A model generated the notes under the pieces. It made no database searches and had not been told where the DNA came from. It saw only the letters and a list, made by a program, of their open reading frames with translations. This document shows positions 1 through 7,105 of a DNA stretch of 12,408 nucleotides, piece by piece. Position numbers and translations under genes: made by a program. This DNA is from Ruminococcus flavefaciens (GTDB lineage Bacteria > Bacillota > Clostridia > Oscillospirales > Ruminococcaceae). Position 1 is the first letter of the stretch; the number at the start of each line of letters is the position of its first letter. Location of the stretch: NCBI GenBank assembly GCA_002309635.1, contig DBXO01000048.1:800-13207 (forward strand), written 5' to 3'.

Positions 1-72
1 AAATCTTAACGCTTTCGAGTATAACGAATAGTTACAAACTGTGACGTAATATTAATCAAGGAGGTAATATTC

Positions 73-849
73 ATGAAAGAAATACTAAAGGTTGATAATA
101 TTTCAAAAACCTTTAAACTGTCTTCGAAACAGCAAAAAATAGAAAAGACTAACAGCAAAATAAAAAACGCCGTAAAAGAACTCTCTTTCTCGGCATACGA
201 GGGTGAGATATTCGGTCTGCTCGGTCCTAACGGCGCAGGAAAAACAACTACTCTCCGTATGCTTGCAACTCTCATTAAACCCGACAGCGGCGATGCGCTC
301 GTTGACGGAGCAAGTATAGTGAATGAGCCTAACGAGGTGAGAAGTAAGATTGGATTTTTAACCAGCGAGTTGAAGCTGGAGGATTTCTTCACACCGGATT
401 TTCTCTTTGACTTTTTCTCCGATTTGCATAAAGTCCCCGATGACGTGAGAGATAAACGCAAAGCGGAACTCTTCCGAAAGTTCGGTATTGATAAGTTCGC
501 TCAGGTGAAAGTTGTTAACCTCTCAACAGGTATGAAACAGAAGGTTTCTCTCGTAGTGGCTGTGGTGCATGACCCCGATATCATTATCTTCGATGAACCA
601 ACTAACGGTCTTGACGTAATTACCGCTAAGGTTGTGACGGATTTTCTCCTCGAACTGAAACAGCGTGGAAAAACTGTTATCGTGTCTACTCATATTTTTA
701 GCTTGATTGAGAAGATTTGCGATAGGGTGGGTATCATCATTGACGGTCAGATGATTGTTTGCGAGGAGCTTAAAACGCTCACTAAAAATAAGCCGCTTGA
801 GGACGTGTTCTTCGATTTGTACGCAGAAAGAAAGGGTGATGAAATATGA
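73..849 (+). CDS. ABC transporter ATP-binding protein, NatA-like (ABC-2 exporter family)
   Basis: This is the cytoplasmic ATPase subunit (258 aa) of an ABC-2 type exporter and hydrolyses ATP to power the membrane partner encoded next. Visible motifs are Walker A GPNGAGKTT (residues 51-59), the ABC signature LSTGMKQKV (150-158), Walker B ending in DEPTNGLD (174-181) and the switch histidine H207. The segment IGFLTSELKLEDFF (93-106) sits where most ABC ATPases have the Q-loop glutamine; a Thr/Ser in its place is also found in NatA-type proteins. Residues 13-35 form a Lys/Ser-rich insertion before the core strand. The ATG follows a perfect AAGGAGG (58-64) with an 8-nt spacer. The stop overlaps the start of the permease gene (ATGA), implying translational coupling. 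NatA exports sodium in Bacillus, but the substrate here cannot be read from the sequence. Family call is firm; substrate is unknown. Confidence 0.95.
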   Translation: MKEILKVDNISKTFKLSSKQQKIEKTNSKIKNAVKELSFSAYEGEIFGLLGPNGAGKTTTLRMLATLIKPDSGDALVDGASIVNEPNEVRSKIGFLTSELKLEDFFTPDFLFDFFSDLHKVPDDVRDKRKAELFRKFGIDKFAQVKVVNLSTGMKQKVSLVVAVVHDPDIIIFDEPTNGLDVITAKVVTDFLLELKQRGKTVIVSTHIFSLIEKICDRVGIIIDGQMIVCEELKTLTKNKPLEDVFFDLYAERKGDEI

Positions 850-2042
850 AAAATGCCGCTTTAGTTGTGTTTAAAAAGGAGCTTTCGAGATTTTTCGGCG
901 ATAAAAGATTGCTGTTTACTACGGTGATTCTTCCCGGTCTTGCAATCTTTTTGATGTATTCTTTTATGGGTCAGGCTATGACCGCATCGTTTAGCAGTGA
1001 TGATACTACTTTTAATATCGCTGTTGCGAATATGCCCTCTTCAATGAAAGACGTATTTTCAGAGGATAGATATAATATCGACAAAGCTTACATAAATGAT
1101 TTAGATGACATTCGTGAAAAAATTTCCGATAAGCAGTATCAGCTTGGAATTGTCTTCCCCGATAATTTTGACGATGTTCTCATTAACTACGAAAGCGGTA
1201 ATATTGAAGATGTTGCCAATGTCGAGATTTATTATAATTCGTCCGATATTCAGTCGAGCAACGCTTACTCAGAGGTCGTTTCTTTGCTCTCAGGTGTGGA
1301 AGAACAGGTAAGCAATGTGTTTAATATAAATCATCTGGAGTCGCCGGAAAGCGAAAATATCTACGACCTCGCAACAGATGAAGAGGCTTCCGGCATGCTG
1401 TTTGCAATGGTTCTTCCTATGGTGCTTATGATAATGATGTATTCTTCGTGCGTGTCATTTTCAGTTGGAAGTATCGCCGGAGAAAAGGAGAGAGGAACTA
1501 TCGCTAGTCTGCTCATTACTCCAACTCCAAGAAATCAGCTCATTCTCGGTAAGGTGCTGGCTCTTTCTATAATGGCGCTTTTGGGCGGATTGTCCAGCTT
1601 TATTGGAACTCTTCTCTCAATGCCAAGTCTTGTCGGAAATATCGAGGGCAGTGGCATCTCGGCAGAGTATTACAAAGTGAGTGACTATTTGTGGCTGGTT
1701 CTAATTATCCTGTCAACAATTATACTTTTTGTTACAATTATCTCTATACTTTCAACACTTGCAAAAACTGTTAAAGAGGCATCGTCAATGGTAATGCCGA
1801 TGATGATTTTAGTTATGCTGTTAACTGTCGGCTCAATGTACTCTACAGATGCAAAAGAGGAGCTTTATTGGTACTTGATTCCTGTGTATAATTCAGTGCA
1901 GAGTATGATGGGGATATTCTCCTTTAACGCATCTCCGATTAATATCCTTATAGCAACAGCAATAAATATTGTATGCTCAGCGGCTGGAATGCTGATTCTT
2001 ACAAAGATGTTTAACAGCGAAAAGGTTATGTTCAGCAGATAG
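846..2042 (+). CDS. ABC-2 type transporter permease, NatB-like
   Basis: This is the integral membrane partner (398 aa) of the preceding ATPase. It has one hydrophobic segment near the N-terminus (about 23-42), then a long polar extracytoplasmic region (about 45-180). Five further membrane segments follow (about 183-205, 235-258, 281-304, 312-331 and 364-386). The conserved cytoplasmic ABC-2 motif GEKERGTIASLLITP (212-226), followed by a Gly-Lys, lies between the second and third segments. This topology, with a large external loop after helix 1, is typical of NatB/YhaP-like permeases. The ATG lies within the ATGA overlap with the upstream gene. The next gene starts 9 nt after this stop. Substrate is not determinable; Na+, a peptide or an antimicrobial are all compatible with the family. 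Confidence 0.92.
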   Translation: MKNAALVVFKKELSRFFGDKRLLFTTVILPGLAIFLMYSFMGQAMTASFSSDDTTFNIAVANMPSSMKDVFSEDRYNIDKAYINDLDDIREKISDKQYQLGIVFPDNFDDVLINYESGNIEDVANVEIYYNSSDIQSSNAYSEVVSLLSGVEEQVSNVFNINHLESPESENIYDLATDEEASGMLFAMVLPMVLMIMMYSSCVSFSVGSIAGEKERGTIASLLITPTPRNQLILGKVLALSIMALLGGLSSFIGTLLSMPSLVGNIEGSGISAEYYKVSDYLWLVLIILSTIILFVTIISILSTLAKTVKEASSMVMPMMILVMLLTVGSMYSTDAKEELYWYLIPVYNSVQSMMGIFSFNASPINILIATAINIVCSAAGMLILTKMFNSEKVMFSR

Positions 2043-2051
2043 GGGATTGTT

Positions 2052-3044
2052 ATGAAAATAAGTTTGGAAAATACAAAAATGCTCGATGAGGCAAAGCAGT
2101 CAAAGGGGCATTTCGTTTTAATAGAAATACTCATATTTGCTGTTGTTCTTGTTGTGGATACAATTTTGCAGGGTGCGGCTGTCTTTGTGCCGGAGATGAA
2201 ATTTCTTTTTAATAATCAGGAGTACATTGACGTAGTAAACAGCTTTCAAGCCGGTGAGATTACTCAGGAGCAAATGTCCGAAAGAGTAACTGAAATATCC
2301 GGTAATCTTCCGGATTATCTGGTAATTTTATCATTGTTCCTAACAGTAATAGCTACAATACTTTGTATAGTATACTGCCGATTTATCGAGAAGAGAAAGC
2401 TTTCGTCAATGGGGTTTCGAAAGAATAAATTTCTTTTGGAATATTTGGTAGGTGCGTTGGTAGGTATCGGATTGTTCTCGCTGTGCGTGGGGATTTGCCT
2501 TGTGACAGGCGCGCTTCGCTTTGACGGCGTATCAAAGGATATTAATTGGCTGGTGCTGGGTATGTTTTTTGCAGGCTTTCTTGTTCAGGGCATGAGCGAA
2601 GAGGTGCTGTGCAGAGGTTACTTTATGGTGTCGATGTCGAGGAGAATTCCGGTGGCGGCGGCGTTGATTATCTCCTCTGTGATGTTCGCCGCCCTGCACC
2701 TGGCAAATAACGGCATCGCACCGCTGGCATTTGTCAATCTGGTTTTGTTCGGTGTGTTTGCCGGCGTGTATATCTTGAAGAGAGGTAATATCTGGGGAGC
2801 TTGTGCAATGCACTCACTGTGGAATTTTGTTCAGGGTAATTTTTACGGCATTAGTGTAAGCGGTATGTCAAAAATGGAAACTGTTCTTAATATGAGTTCC
2901 AACAGTGCAAAGGAGCTTCTTAACGGCGGCGATTTTGGACTGGAGGGCGGTATTGCCGTAACGATTGTATATACTGCGGCGATTGTGTTTATGCTCTTCA
3001 TGAAAACTAATCCAGCCGAGGTATCTATTGAAAAAGATGTTTGA
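2052..3044 (+). CDS. CPBP-family intramembrane metalloprotease-like protein (CAAX/Abi family)
   Basis: This is a polytopic membrane protein (330 aa) with about eight hydrophobic segments. It carries the three CPBP/Abi motifs: EEVLCR (E183, E184, R188), a histidine in FAALH (H216) and HSLWNF (H254, N258). In characterised homologues these Glu and His residues form the intramembrane active site that cleaves prenylated proteins, or act in bacteriocin maturation or self-immunity. The polar loop at about 50-88 faces one side of the membrane between segments 1 and 2. The start ATG is preceded by AGGGG within the upstream stop, and only 9 nt separate it from the permease stop. Its place directly behind an ABC exporter suggests a role in processing or tolerance of the exported compound, but no small peptide precursor is visible nearby. 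Family membership is well supported; substrate is unknown. Confidence 0.88.
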   Translation: MKISLENTKMLDEAKQSKGHFVLIEILIFAVVLVVDTILQGAAVFVPEMKFLFNNQEYIDVVNSFQAGEITQEQMSERVTEISGNLPDYLVILSLFLTVIATILCIVYCRFIEKRKLSSMGFRKNKFLLEYLVGALVGIGLFSLCVGICLVTGALRFDGVSKDINWLVLGMFFAGFLVQGMSEEVLCRGYFMVSMSRRIPVAAALIISSVMFAALHLANNGIAPLAFVNLVLFGVFAGVYILKRGNIWGACAMHSLWNFVQGNFYGISVSGMSKMETVLNMSSNSAKELLNGGDFGLEGGIAVTIVYTAAIVFMLFMKTNPAEVSIEKDV

Positions 3045-3068
3045 TATCAAATACGAAGGAGCGATTAC

Positions 3069-4052
3069 GTGTTTATCGGTAATGTTGAAATAAAAGGCTA
3101 TGCCGCTTTAGCCCCTATGGCAGGCGTTGCGGACAGAGCATTCAGGGAGCTTTGCCGTGATTTTGGCGCTGCGTATGTTGTAACTGAAATGGTGAGTGCA
3201 AAGGGCGTGTCATATAATAGCTCGAAATCTACGGAGCTTATGGAGGTGTCAGACAGAGAACGTCCGGCAGGTGTACAGATTTTCGGCTGCGAACCCGAAA
3301 CTATGGCAGAAGCAGCAGTTACGGCAATGCAGTTTAAACCGGAAATTATAGATATCAACATGGGCTGTCCGGCTCCGAAAGTCAGCGGTAATGGCTGCGG
3401 CTCAGCGTTGATGAAGAATCCAAAGCTGTGCGGCGAAATTGTGAAAGCCGTGAGTAATGCTGTCAATGTGCCAGTTACTGTTAAAATTAGAAAGGGCTGG
3501 GACGATAATAGCGTAAATGCCGTAGAGGTTGCGAAAATATGCGAGGAAAACGGTGCAAAAGCTGTGGCTGTGCACGGCAGAACGAGGTCGCAGCAGTATC
3601 AGGGCAAGGCGGATTGGAATATCATCAGAGAGGTCAAGCAGGCGGTGAGTATCCCTGTCATTGGCAACGGAGATATTTTGACTGCCGAAGATGCTCAGAG
3701 AATGTACGAAGAAACAGGCTGTGACCTTGTTATGATAGGCAGAGGCAGCTACGGCAATCCGTTCATATTCCGTGAGATAGCCGCAAGGATGGAAGGCAGT
3801 GAGTATCAGCCTCCTTCTCTTGAGGAGAAAATGCGCATAATGCTGGAGCATATACGCCTGATCACCGGACTGAGCGAAAAATGCGAGGAGCTTGCCATGC
3901 ACGAAGCAAGAAAGCACGCAGCATGGTATATGAACGGCTATTACGGCTCGGCAAAGTTCCGCGGACGTTGTTATCAGCTGTCTTCCTATGCTGAGGCCGA
4001 AGCTCTGGCAGAGGAGTTCATTGAACTCCAGAGGAGCCGCGGAATAAACTGA
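3069..4052 (+). CDS. dusB: tRNA-dihydrouridine synthase, DusB type
   Basis: This is a flavin-dependent enzyme (327 aa) that reduces specific uridines in the D-arm of tRNA to dihydrouridine in the cytoplasm. The TIM-barrel landmarks are APMAG (15-19), DINMGCPAPKV with the catalytic cysteine C100, KIRKGW (139-144), HGRTRSQQYQGKADW (169-183), IPVIGNGDI (195-203) and the phosphate-binding IGRG (223-226). Full-family length and the C-terminal helical domain are present. The start is a GTG at 3069, chosen because AAGGAG (3056-3061) lies 7 nt upstream and the family's N-terminus begins here. It is 24 nt behind the CPBP gene, so it probably shares the transcript, although its housekeeping job is unrelated. 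The exact Dus subgroup is judged from motifs only. Confidence 0.95.
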   Translation: MFIGNVEIKGYAALAPMAGVADRAFRELCRDFGAAYVVTEMVSAKGVSYNSSKSTELMEVSDRERPAGVQIFGCEPETMAEAAVTAMQFKPEIIDINMGCPAPKVSGNGCGSALMKNPKLCGEIVKAVSNAVNVPVTVKIRKGWDDNSVNAVEVAKICEENGAKAVAVHGRTRSQQYQGKADWNIIREVKQAVSIPVIGNGDILTAEDAQRMYEETGCDLVMIGRGSYGNPFIFREIAARMEGSEYQPPSLEEKMRIMLEHIRLITGLSEKCEELAMHEARKHAAWYMNGYYGSAKFRGRCYQLSSYAEAEALAEEFIELQRSRGIN

Positions 4053-4146
4053 GTGTATTTAATATGTATACAAAGTGGACAAAACGAAGAATTGTTGTTA
4101 CTTTGCACAAAATTGTTAAGAAAAATTTGTATGAATATACAAAAAT

Positions 4147-4270
4147 AGGCAAATAATAAAGTTGGATGCTTGTATTTGCCGTAGTTACGTCGTTTGCGGT
4201 AAAGATTTAATCAGGCAAATTATAAAACGCAATGTAAATTCATTTAAGTTTGATACAATTTGTAATTGCC
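4147..4270. repeat. Repeated GGCAAAT / ATTTGCC heptamers in AT-rich intergenic DNA
   Basis: The AT-rich gap between dusB and the CapA-like gene carries a 14-bp direct repeat: AGGCAAATAATAAA at 4147-4160 and AGGCAAATTATAAA at 4213-4226 (13 of 14 identical, 66 bp apart). An exact inverted copy of the heptamer (ATTTGCC) is at 4174-4180, and a one-mismatch inverted copy (AATTGCC, 4264-4270) overlaps the -35 box of the promoter at 4266. A 7-bp imperfect stem (TTTGCCG 4175-4181 with CGGTAAA 4197-4203, one G-U pair) has no T-run after it. The arrangement looks like operator copies for a DNA-binding regulator, but chance in AT-rich DNA cannot be excluded. Confidence 0.4.
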
Positions 4271-4294
4271 AAATGAAAAATAATGTGATATAAT
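4266..4294 (+). promoter_or_regulatory. Extended -10 sigma-A-type promoter for the CapA-like gene
   Basis: TTGCCA (4266-4271) and TATAAT (4289-4294) are separated by 17 bp, with TG one base before the -10 box (4286-4287). This is a near-consensus vegetative promoter. It predicts transcription starting at about 4300, leaving a leader of about 55 nt. That start point makes the in-frame ATG at 4300 an unlikely translation start. Confidence 0.75.
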
Positions 4295-4343
4295 ATGGAA
4301 TGAAAAGCGGTATATTTTATGGCGTTTTTATACTGCTTTTACA

Positions 4344-4350
4344 AAAGGAG
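4344..4350 (+). promoter_or_regulatory. Ribosome binding site that fixes the CapA-like start
   Basis: AAAGGAG lies 6 nt upstream of the ATG at 4357. The alternative in-frame ATG at 4300 has no such site and falls on the predicted transcription start, so 4357 is preferred. Confidence 0.8.
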
Positions 4351-4356
4351 ACCCTT

Positions 4357-5616
4357 ATGAAATTAAGAAAAGGACGTGCCGCGGGCGCTCTGGCTGTGCT
4401 GATAGCTATAGTGGTGGGCGGCATAGGCTGCGGAACTATCGTGGGAAAGGTGAATACCGAACCGGAGGTAACTTCCGTATCCGATAATACGACTGTTCCC
4501 GAGGAGACTACGGAGGAGCCCACAACGCTTCCGCCTGACAAGATCGTTCATGTTACGGCGGCTGGCGACAACCTGATACACCATTCAGTCTTCGTGAATG
4601 CTCAGAAGCTGGCAGGGGGCTACGGCTATGATTTCAAGCCCATGTACTCCGAGGTCAAGTACCTCATCGAAGGCGCAGACCTTGCAATACTCAATCAGGA
4701 AACAGTCATCTCACAGAGCAACGAGGTGCGCGGTGCAGAAGGAGGAGTGCTCCTGTTCAATTCGCCGCCCGAGGTTGCAGACGCAGTGATTGATCTCGGC
4801 TTCGATGTTATCACAATGGCAAACAATCACCTGCTCGATATGGGCACCGACGGACTTGAGGAATCTATAAACTTCTGGAATGAGAAGGCTGAGGAGAACG
4901 ACCTCACTGTTCTCGGAGCGTACCTTAACGAGGCAGATGCAAACAATATCCGCGTCCGCGAGGTGAACGGCGTAAAGATTGCCTTTCTTGCCTACGCAGA
5001 GCATATAAACGGCTTCGATGCAAACCTTGACAGCGTGCCGCTCAGAGTTATCAAGAACGATGAAGAGGACGTTATCGAGCGTCAGATCAAGGAGGCGGAT
5101 GAGATCGCCGACGTTGTTATCGTTTCGGCGCACTGGGGCGCTGAGGATACCAATATCGTGTCCGATGACAGAATGATCCTTGCAGAAAAAATGGTAAACT
5201 GGGGAGCTGATGTTATCCTCGGCTGCCATACACATACAGCTCAGACTATGGAGTGGATAGAGCGCGACGACGGTACGAAGGGCTTTGTCTATTACTCCAT
5301 GGGCAACTTCATCTGCGCTCAGACAGACAACTTCAACGTTGTCGGCGAGCTTGCAGACTTTGACATAGTCATCGACGGCGAGACAGGAGAGCTGAAACTC
5401 GAAAACGTGGGTGCTATACCTACTATCGTCCATTATGAGGGCGGTTTTTCCGATATGAAGGTCTATCCGTACAGCAAGTATTCACGCGAGCTTGCGGAGC
5501 GTCACGGGCTCCCGTATGCGGTACCTCAGGGCACCTATACGGACTTCGGCTGGGACGTTATAAACCGCATAATCGACGCGGCAATTCCTACTGAATTTCG
5601 CAAACTGGACAAATAA
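4357..5616 (+). CDS. CapA-family (poly-gamma-glutamate synthesis-like) metallophosphatase-fold protein, membrane-anchored
   Basis: The product (419 aa from the ATG at 4357) has an N-terminal membrane anchor (about 8-30), a Thr/Glu/Pro-rich spacer (about 34-60) and a C-terminal calcineurin-like metallophosphatase fold of the PGA_cap/CapA family. Metal-site motifs visible are GDN (70-72), NNH (156-158), SAHWG (257-261) and GCHTH (289-293), with SMGNF (314-318) near the end of the core. C25 in GGIGC resembles a lipoprotein cysteine, but the residue at -3 is Gly rather than Leu or Val, so a plain membrane anchor is equally likely. The active domain should face outside the membrane. CapA proteins act in poly-gamma-glutamate capsule assembly, but many homologues lack capB/capC neighbours and have no known role. 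None of those genes is seen here, so no capsule function is claimed. It has its own promoter. Confidence 0.9.
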   Translation: MKLRKGRAAGALAVLIAIVVGGIGCGTIVGKVNTEPEVTSVSDNTTVPEETTEEPTTLPPDKIVHVTAAGDNLIHHSVFVNAQKLAGGYGYDFKPMYSEVKYLIEGADLAILNQETVISQSNEVRGAEGGVLLFNSPPEVADAVIDLGFDVITMANNHLLDMGTDGLEESINFWNEKAEENDLTVLGAYLNEADANNIRVREVNGVKIAFLAYAEHINGFDANLDSVPLRVIKNDEEDVIERQIKEADEIADVVIVSAHWGAEDTNIVSDDRMILAEKMVNWGADVILGCHTHTAQTMEWIERDDGTKGFVYYSMGNFICAQTDNFNVVGELADFDIVIDGETGELKLENVGAIPTIVHYEGGFSDMKVYPYSKYSRELAERHGLPYAVPQGTYTDFGWDVINRIIDAAIPTEFRKLDK

Positions 5617-5685
5617 ATTGATAAATTCATTTTTCGTTCAGAAACAGGTTTAAAAGGCGGTTTTTGAGAAAAAACAGCATTGTGC

Positions 5686-5714
5686 AAACCGTGCAAAAAT
5701 ATCTTTTGCGGTTT
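5686..5714 (+). terminator. A/T-rich hairpin after the CapA-like gene, possible weak terminator
   Basis: AAACC (5686-5690) plus GCAAAA (5693-5698) can pair with TTTTGC (5704-5709) plus GGTTT (5710-5714). This gives an 11-bp stem with a 2-nt bulge and a 5-nt loop. No clear T-run follows immediately, so it is not a textbook intrinsic terminator. It lies 70 nt past the CapA-like stop and before the scaC promoter, where a transcription boundary is expected. Confidence 0.3.
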
Positions 5715-5744
5715 ATGTAAAATACCAAAAACGATATGAACCTA

Positions 5745-5773
5745 TTTACTTTTTTTTAGACCTGATATATAAT
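5745..5773 (+). promoter_or_regulatory. Probable promoter of the scaC-scaA-scaB operon
   Basis: TTTACT (5745-5750) and a perfect TATAAT (5768-5773) are spaced by 17 bp, with a T-run in the spacer. It is the best promoter-like site in the 529-bp gap before scaC. It predicts an RNA start near 5780 and a leader of about 365 nt. A second TATAAT (6082-6087) close to scaC has no matching -35 box and is a weaker candidate. Confidence 0.55.
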
Positions 5774-5779
5774 GAAATC

Positions 5780-6145
5780 ATGAATAAGTATAGATTTGGG
5801 ATCACGTATCTCATCACGGCAGTGTGATGCGTCTTAACGACAAAACCACTCCCGTGCGGGGCGAAAAAACGGTCTCAGGCTGGTGACAGAGGGGAGCTTC
5901 GGAGCGGCGTGTACAAACGTCCGTCAGGGATCCGCTGTGGCGCAGCTCGGACAGCTAAAGTCTCGTCTGTATGACCGGCAGCGGCAGTAGCCGCCCGCTT
6001 GGCACGGCTTTCATTCGTATATCGGTGAATACGGTTTTGCAGAGAGGGCGGAAGACAAGATCCGCTGCAACTAAGACAAGATATAATAAAAGGGGCATAC
6101 CCGTTCCTTTGTTATATAACATTATTGAAGAAGGAGGAAAAAATA
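5780..6145 (+). ncRNA. Long hairpin-rich 5' leader of the scaffoldin operon, class unknown
   Basis: No convincing coding region lies here, and the sequence is visibly more GC-rich than the DNA before it. Several local stems can be drawn: CATCAC (5812-5817) with GTGATG (5824-5829); CCC/GGG around 5851-5860; GTCCG (5919-5923) with CGGAC (5948-5952), enclosing GCTG (5934-5937) with CAGC (5943-5946); GCGGC (5981-5985) with GCCGC (5990-5994) across loop AGTA; and CGTAT (6016-6020) with ATACG (6029-6033). Close to the gene are a hairpin at 6089-6110 and a perfect 10-bp palindrome GTTATATAAC (6111-6120). I compared it by eye with the hallmark strings of c-di-GMP, cobalamin, TPP, SAM, lysine, guanidine, ydaO and T-box RNAs and found no match. 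It may be a cis-regulatory RNA or simply a stable untranslated leader. Confidence 0.4.
6131..6137 (+). promoter_or_regulatory. Ribosome binding site that fixes the scaC start
   Basis: AAGGAGG lies 8 nt before the ATG at 6146. An in-frame TTG upstream at 6125 would place this site inside the coding region and would add seven charged residues ahead of the signal peptide. The ATG is therefore the start. Confidence 0.9.
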
Positions 6146-7009
6146 ATGAAGACAAAAAAGGTAGTCGTCGGAGCATTGGCTGCGATGCTTTCACTTTCAG
6201 TCTGCTCACTTGCACCTGCAGTAGCCGCCGGCGAAACAGTGCAGATATCCGTTGGCGAAACTTATGCAGAGGCAGGTGCAGAATTTTCGGTGGATGTATC
6301 ATTAGCTGATATCCCATCTTCCGGTATCCAGGCAATCGATTTTGCTGTTACATACGACAGCAAGGTACTCACAATTACAAAGGTTGAACAGGGAGCTCTC
6401 GTAAATAAGAGCGCAGAGACCGCTGACAAGTCAGCTTCACTCTCACCTCTCTTTGAAAGCTCTATCAACTCTAAAGAGGGTTTTGTGAGCATGATCTGGT
6501 CCACTTCTACTGATGACGCTTCGTACTGGCTCAAGGGCGACGGAGTATTCTGTACTATCAAGGGTACTGTTGCAAGCGGTGCCGCAAGCGGTGCAGTTGC
6601 AGATCTTAAGATCGTTCCTATCGACCGTGAGACATATGCCGGCTCAGGTTCTCCCAACGGAGATATCGGCTGTGGATATGAAAAGGACGGAAAGCCCGTT
6701 AAGCTCGCTACAAAGGCAACTAACGGAAGCGTAACAGTTGGTAAGGAAGTAGCAACAACTCAGCCTGCTACAGAAAAGATCAGCCGTGGAGACGTTAACT
6801 GTGACGGCACAGTTGATATGGGAGATGCTGTTCTCATCATGCAGAGCCTTGCTAACCCCAACAAGTATGGTATAAATGGTTCAGATTCCAAGCATATCAC
6901 AGCTCAGGGTCAGCTCAACGGTGATGTTGATGAAGACGTAAAGGGTCTTACATCTAACGATGCACTTAAGATCCAGAAGTACCTGCTCAAGAGCATTAAA
7001 GAGCTCTGA
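6146..7009 (+). CDS. scaC: Scaffoldin ScaC: single-cohesin plus dockerin adaptor
   Basis: This is a secreted 287-aa adaptor of the cellulosome. Residues 1-28 are a Sec signal peptide ending AVAA. Residues about 33-198 form one cohesin, with typical strand patterns such as GAEFSVDVSL (44-53) and AIDFAVTYDS (63-72). A short linker with one TTQPAT precedes a C-terminal dockerin (about 212-287). Both calcium loops have ligands at positions 1, 3, 5 and 12: D216/N218/D220/D227 and D260/D262/D264/N271. A cohesin joined to a dockerin means it docks into another scaffoldin and presents a different binding specificity. In R. flavefaciens, ScaC docks to ScaA and is thought to widen the set of enzymes recruited. 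It is first in the operon and separated from scaA by 96 nt without a terminator. The name rests on architecture and gene order, not on a search. Confidence 0.9.
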   Translation: MKTKKVVVGALAAMLSLSVCSLAPAVAAGETVQISVGETYAEAGAEFSVDVSLADIPSSGIQAIDFAVTYDSKVLTITKVEQGALVNKSAETADKSASLSPLFESSINSKEGFVSMIWSTSTDDASYWLKGDGVFCTIKGTVASGAASGAVADLKIVPIDRETYAGSGSPNGDIGCGYEKDGKPVKLATKATNGSVTVGKEVATTQPATEKISRGDVNCDGTVDMGDAVLIMQSLANPNKYGINGSDSKHITAQGQLNGDVDEDVKGLTSNDALKIQKYLLKSIKEL

Positions 7010-7105
7010 TCCGAGATTATCTGATTTGTCCCCCTTACAAAGGAATACAAACCCAACTTATGTTTTATTAATAGGGATAAAACCTAAAGAAAGGAATTAT
7101 TACAA

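Noticed and set aside
4300..4356. In-frame ATG at 4300 as start of the CapA-like gene (19 extra residues)
   Set aside because: It coincides with the predicted transcription start, has no ribosome binding site, and the ATG at 4357 has AAAGGAG at a good distance and a proper N-terminal anchor.
5659..5675. GTTTTT-GAGA-AAAAAC hairpin as a terminator of the CapA-like gene
   Set aside because: The stem is almost entirely A-T pairs and lacks a GC-rich base; the longer hairpin at 5686-5714 is a better but still weak candidate.
5938..5960. tRNA-like D-arm string (GTGGCGCAGCTCGGACAGC)
   Set aside because: No matching acceptor stem, anticodon arm or T-arm GTTCRA sequence follows at the needed distances.
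5780..6145. Leader as a c-di-GMP, cobalamin, T-box, lysine, SAM, TPP or guanidine RNA, or as RNase P, SRP or tmRNA
   Set aside because: None of the invariant sequence blocks of these RNAs was found by eye; a covariance search was not possible.
5971..6309. A 112-codon open frame overlapping the leader and the scaC start
   Set aside because: Its start has no ribosome binding site, it lies in the structured leader, and it overlaps the signal peptide and cohesin of scaC in another frame.
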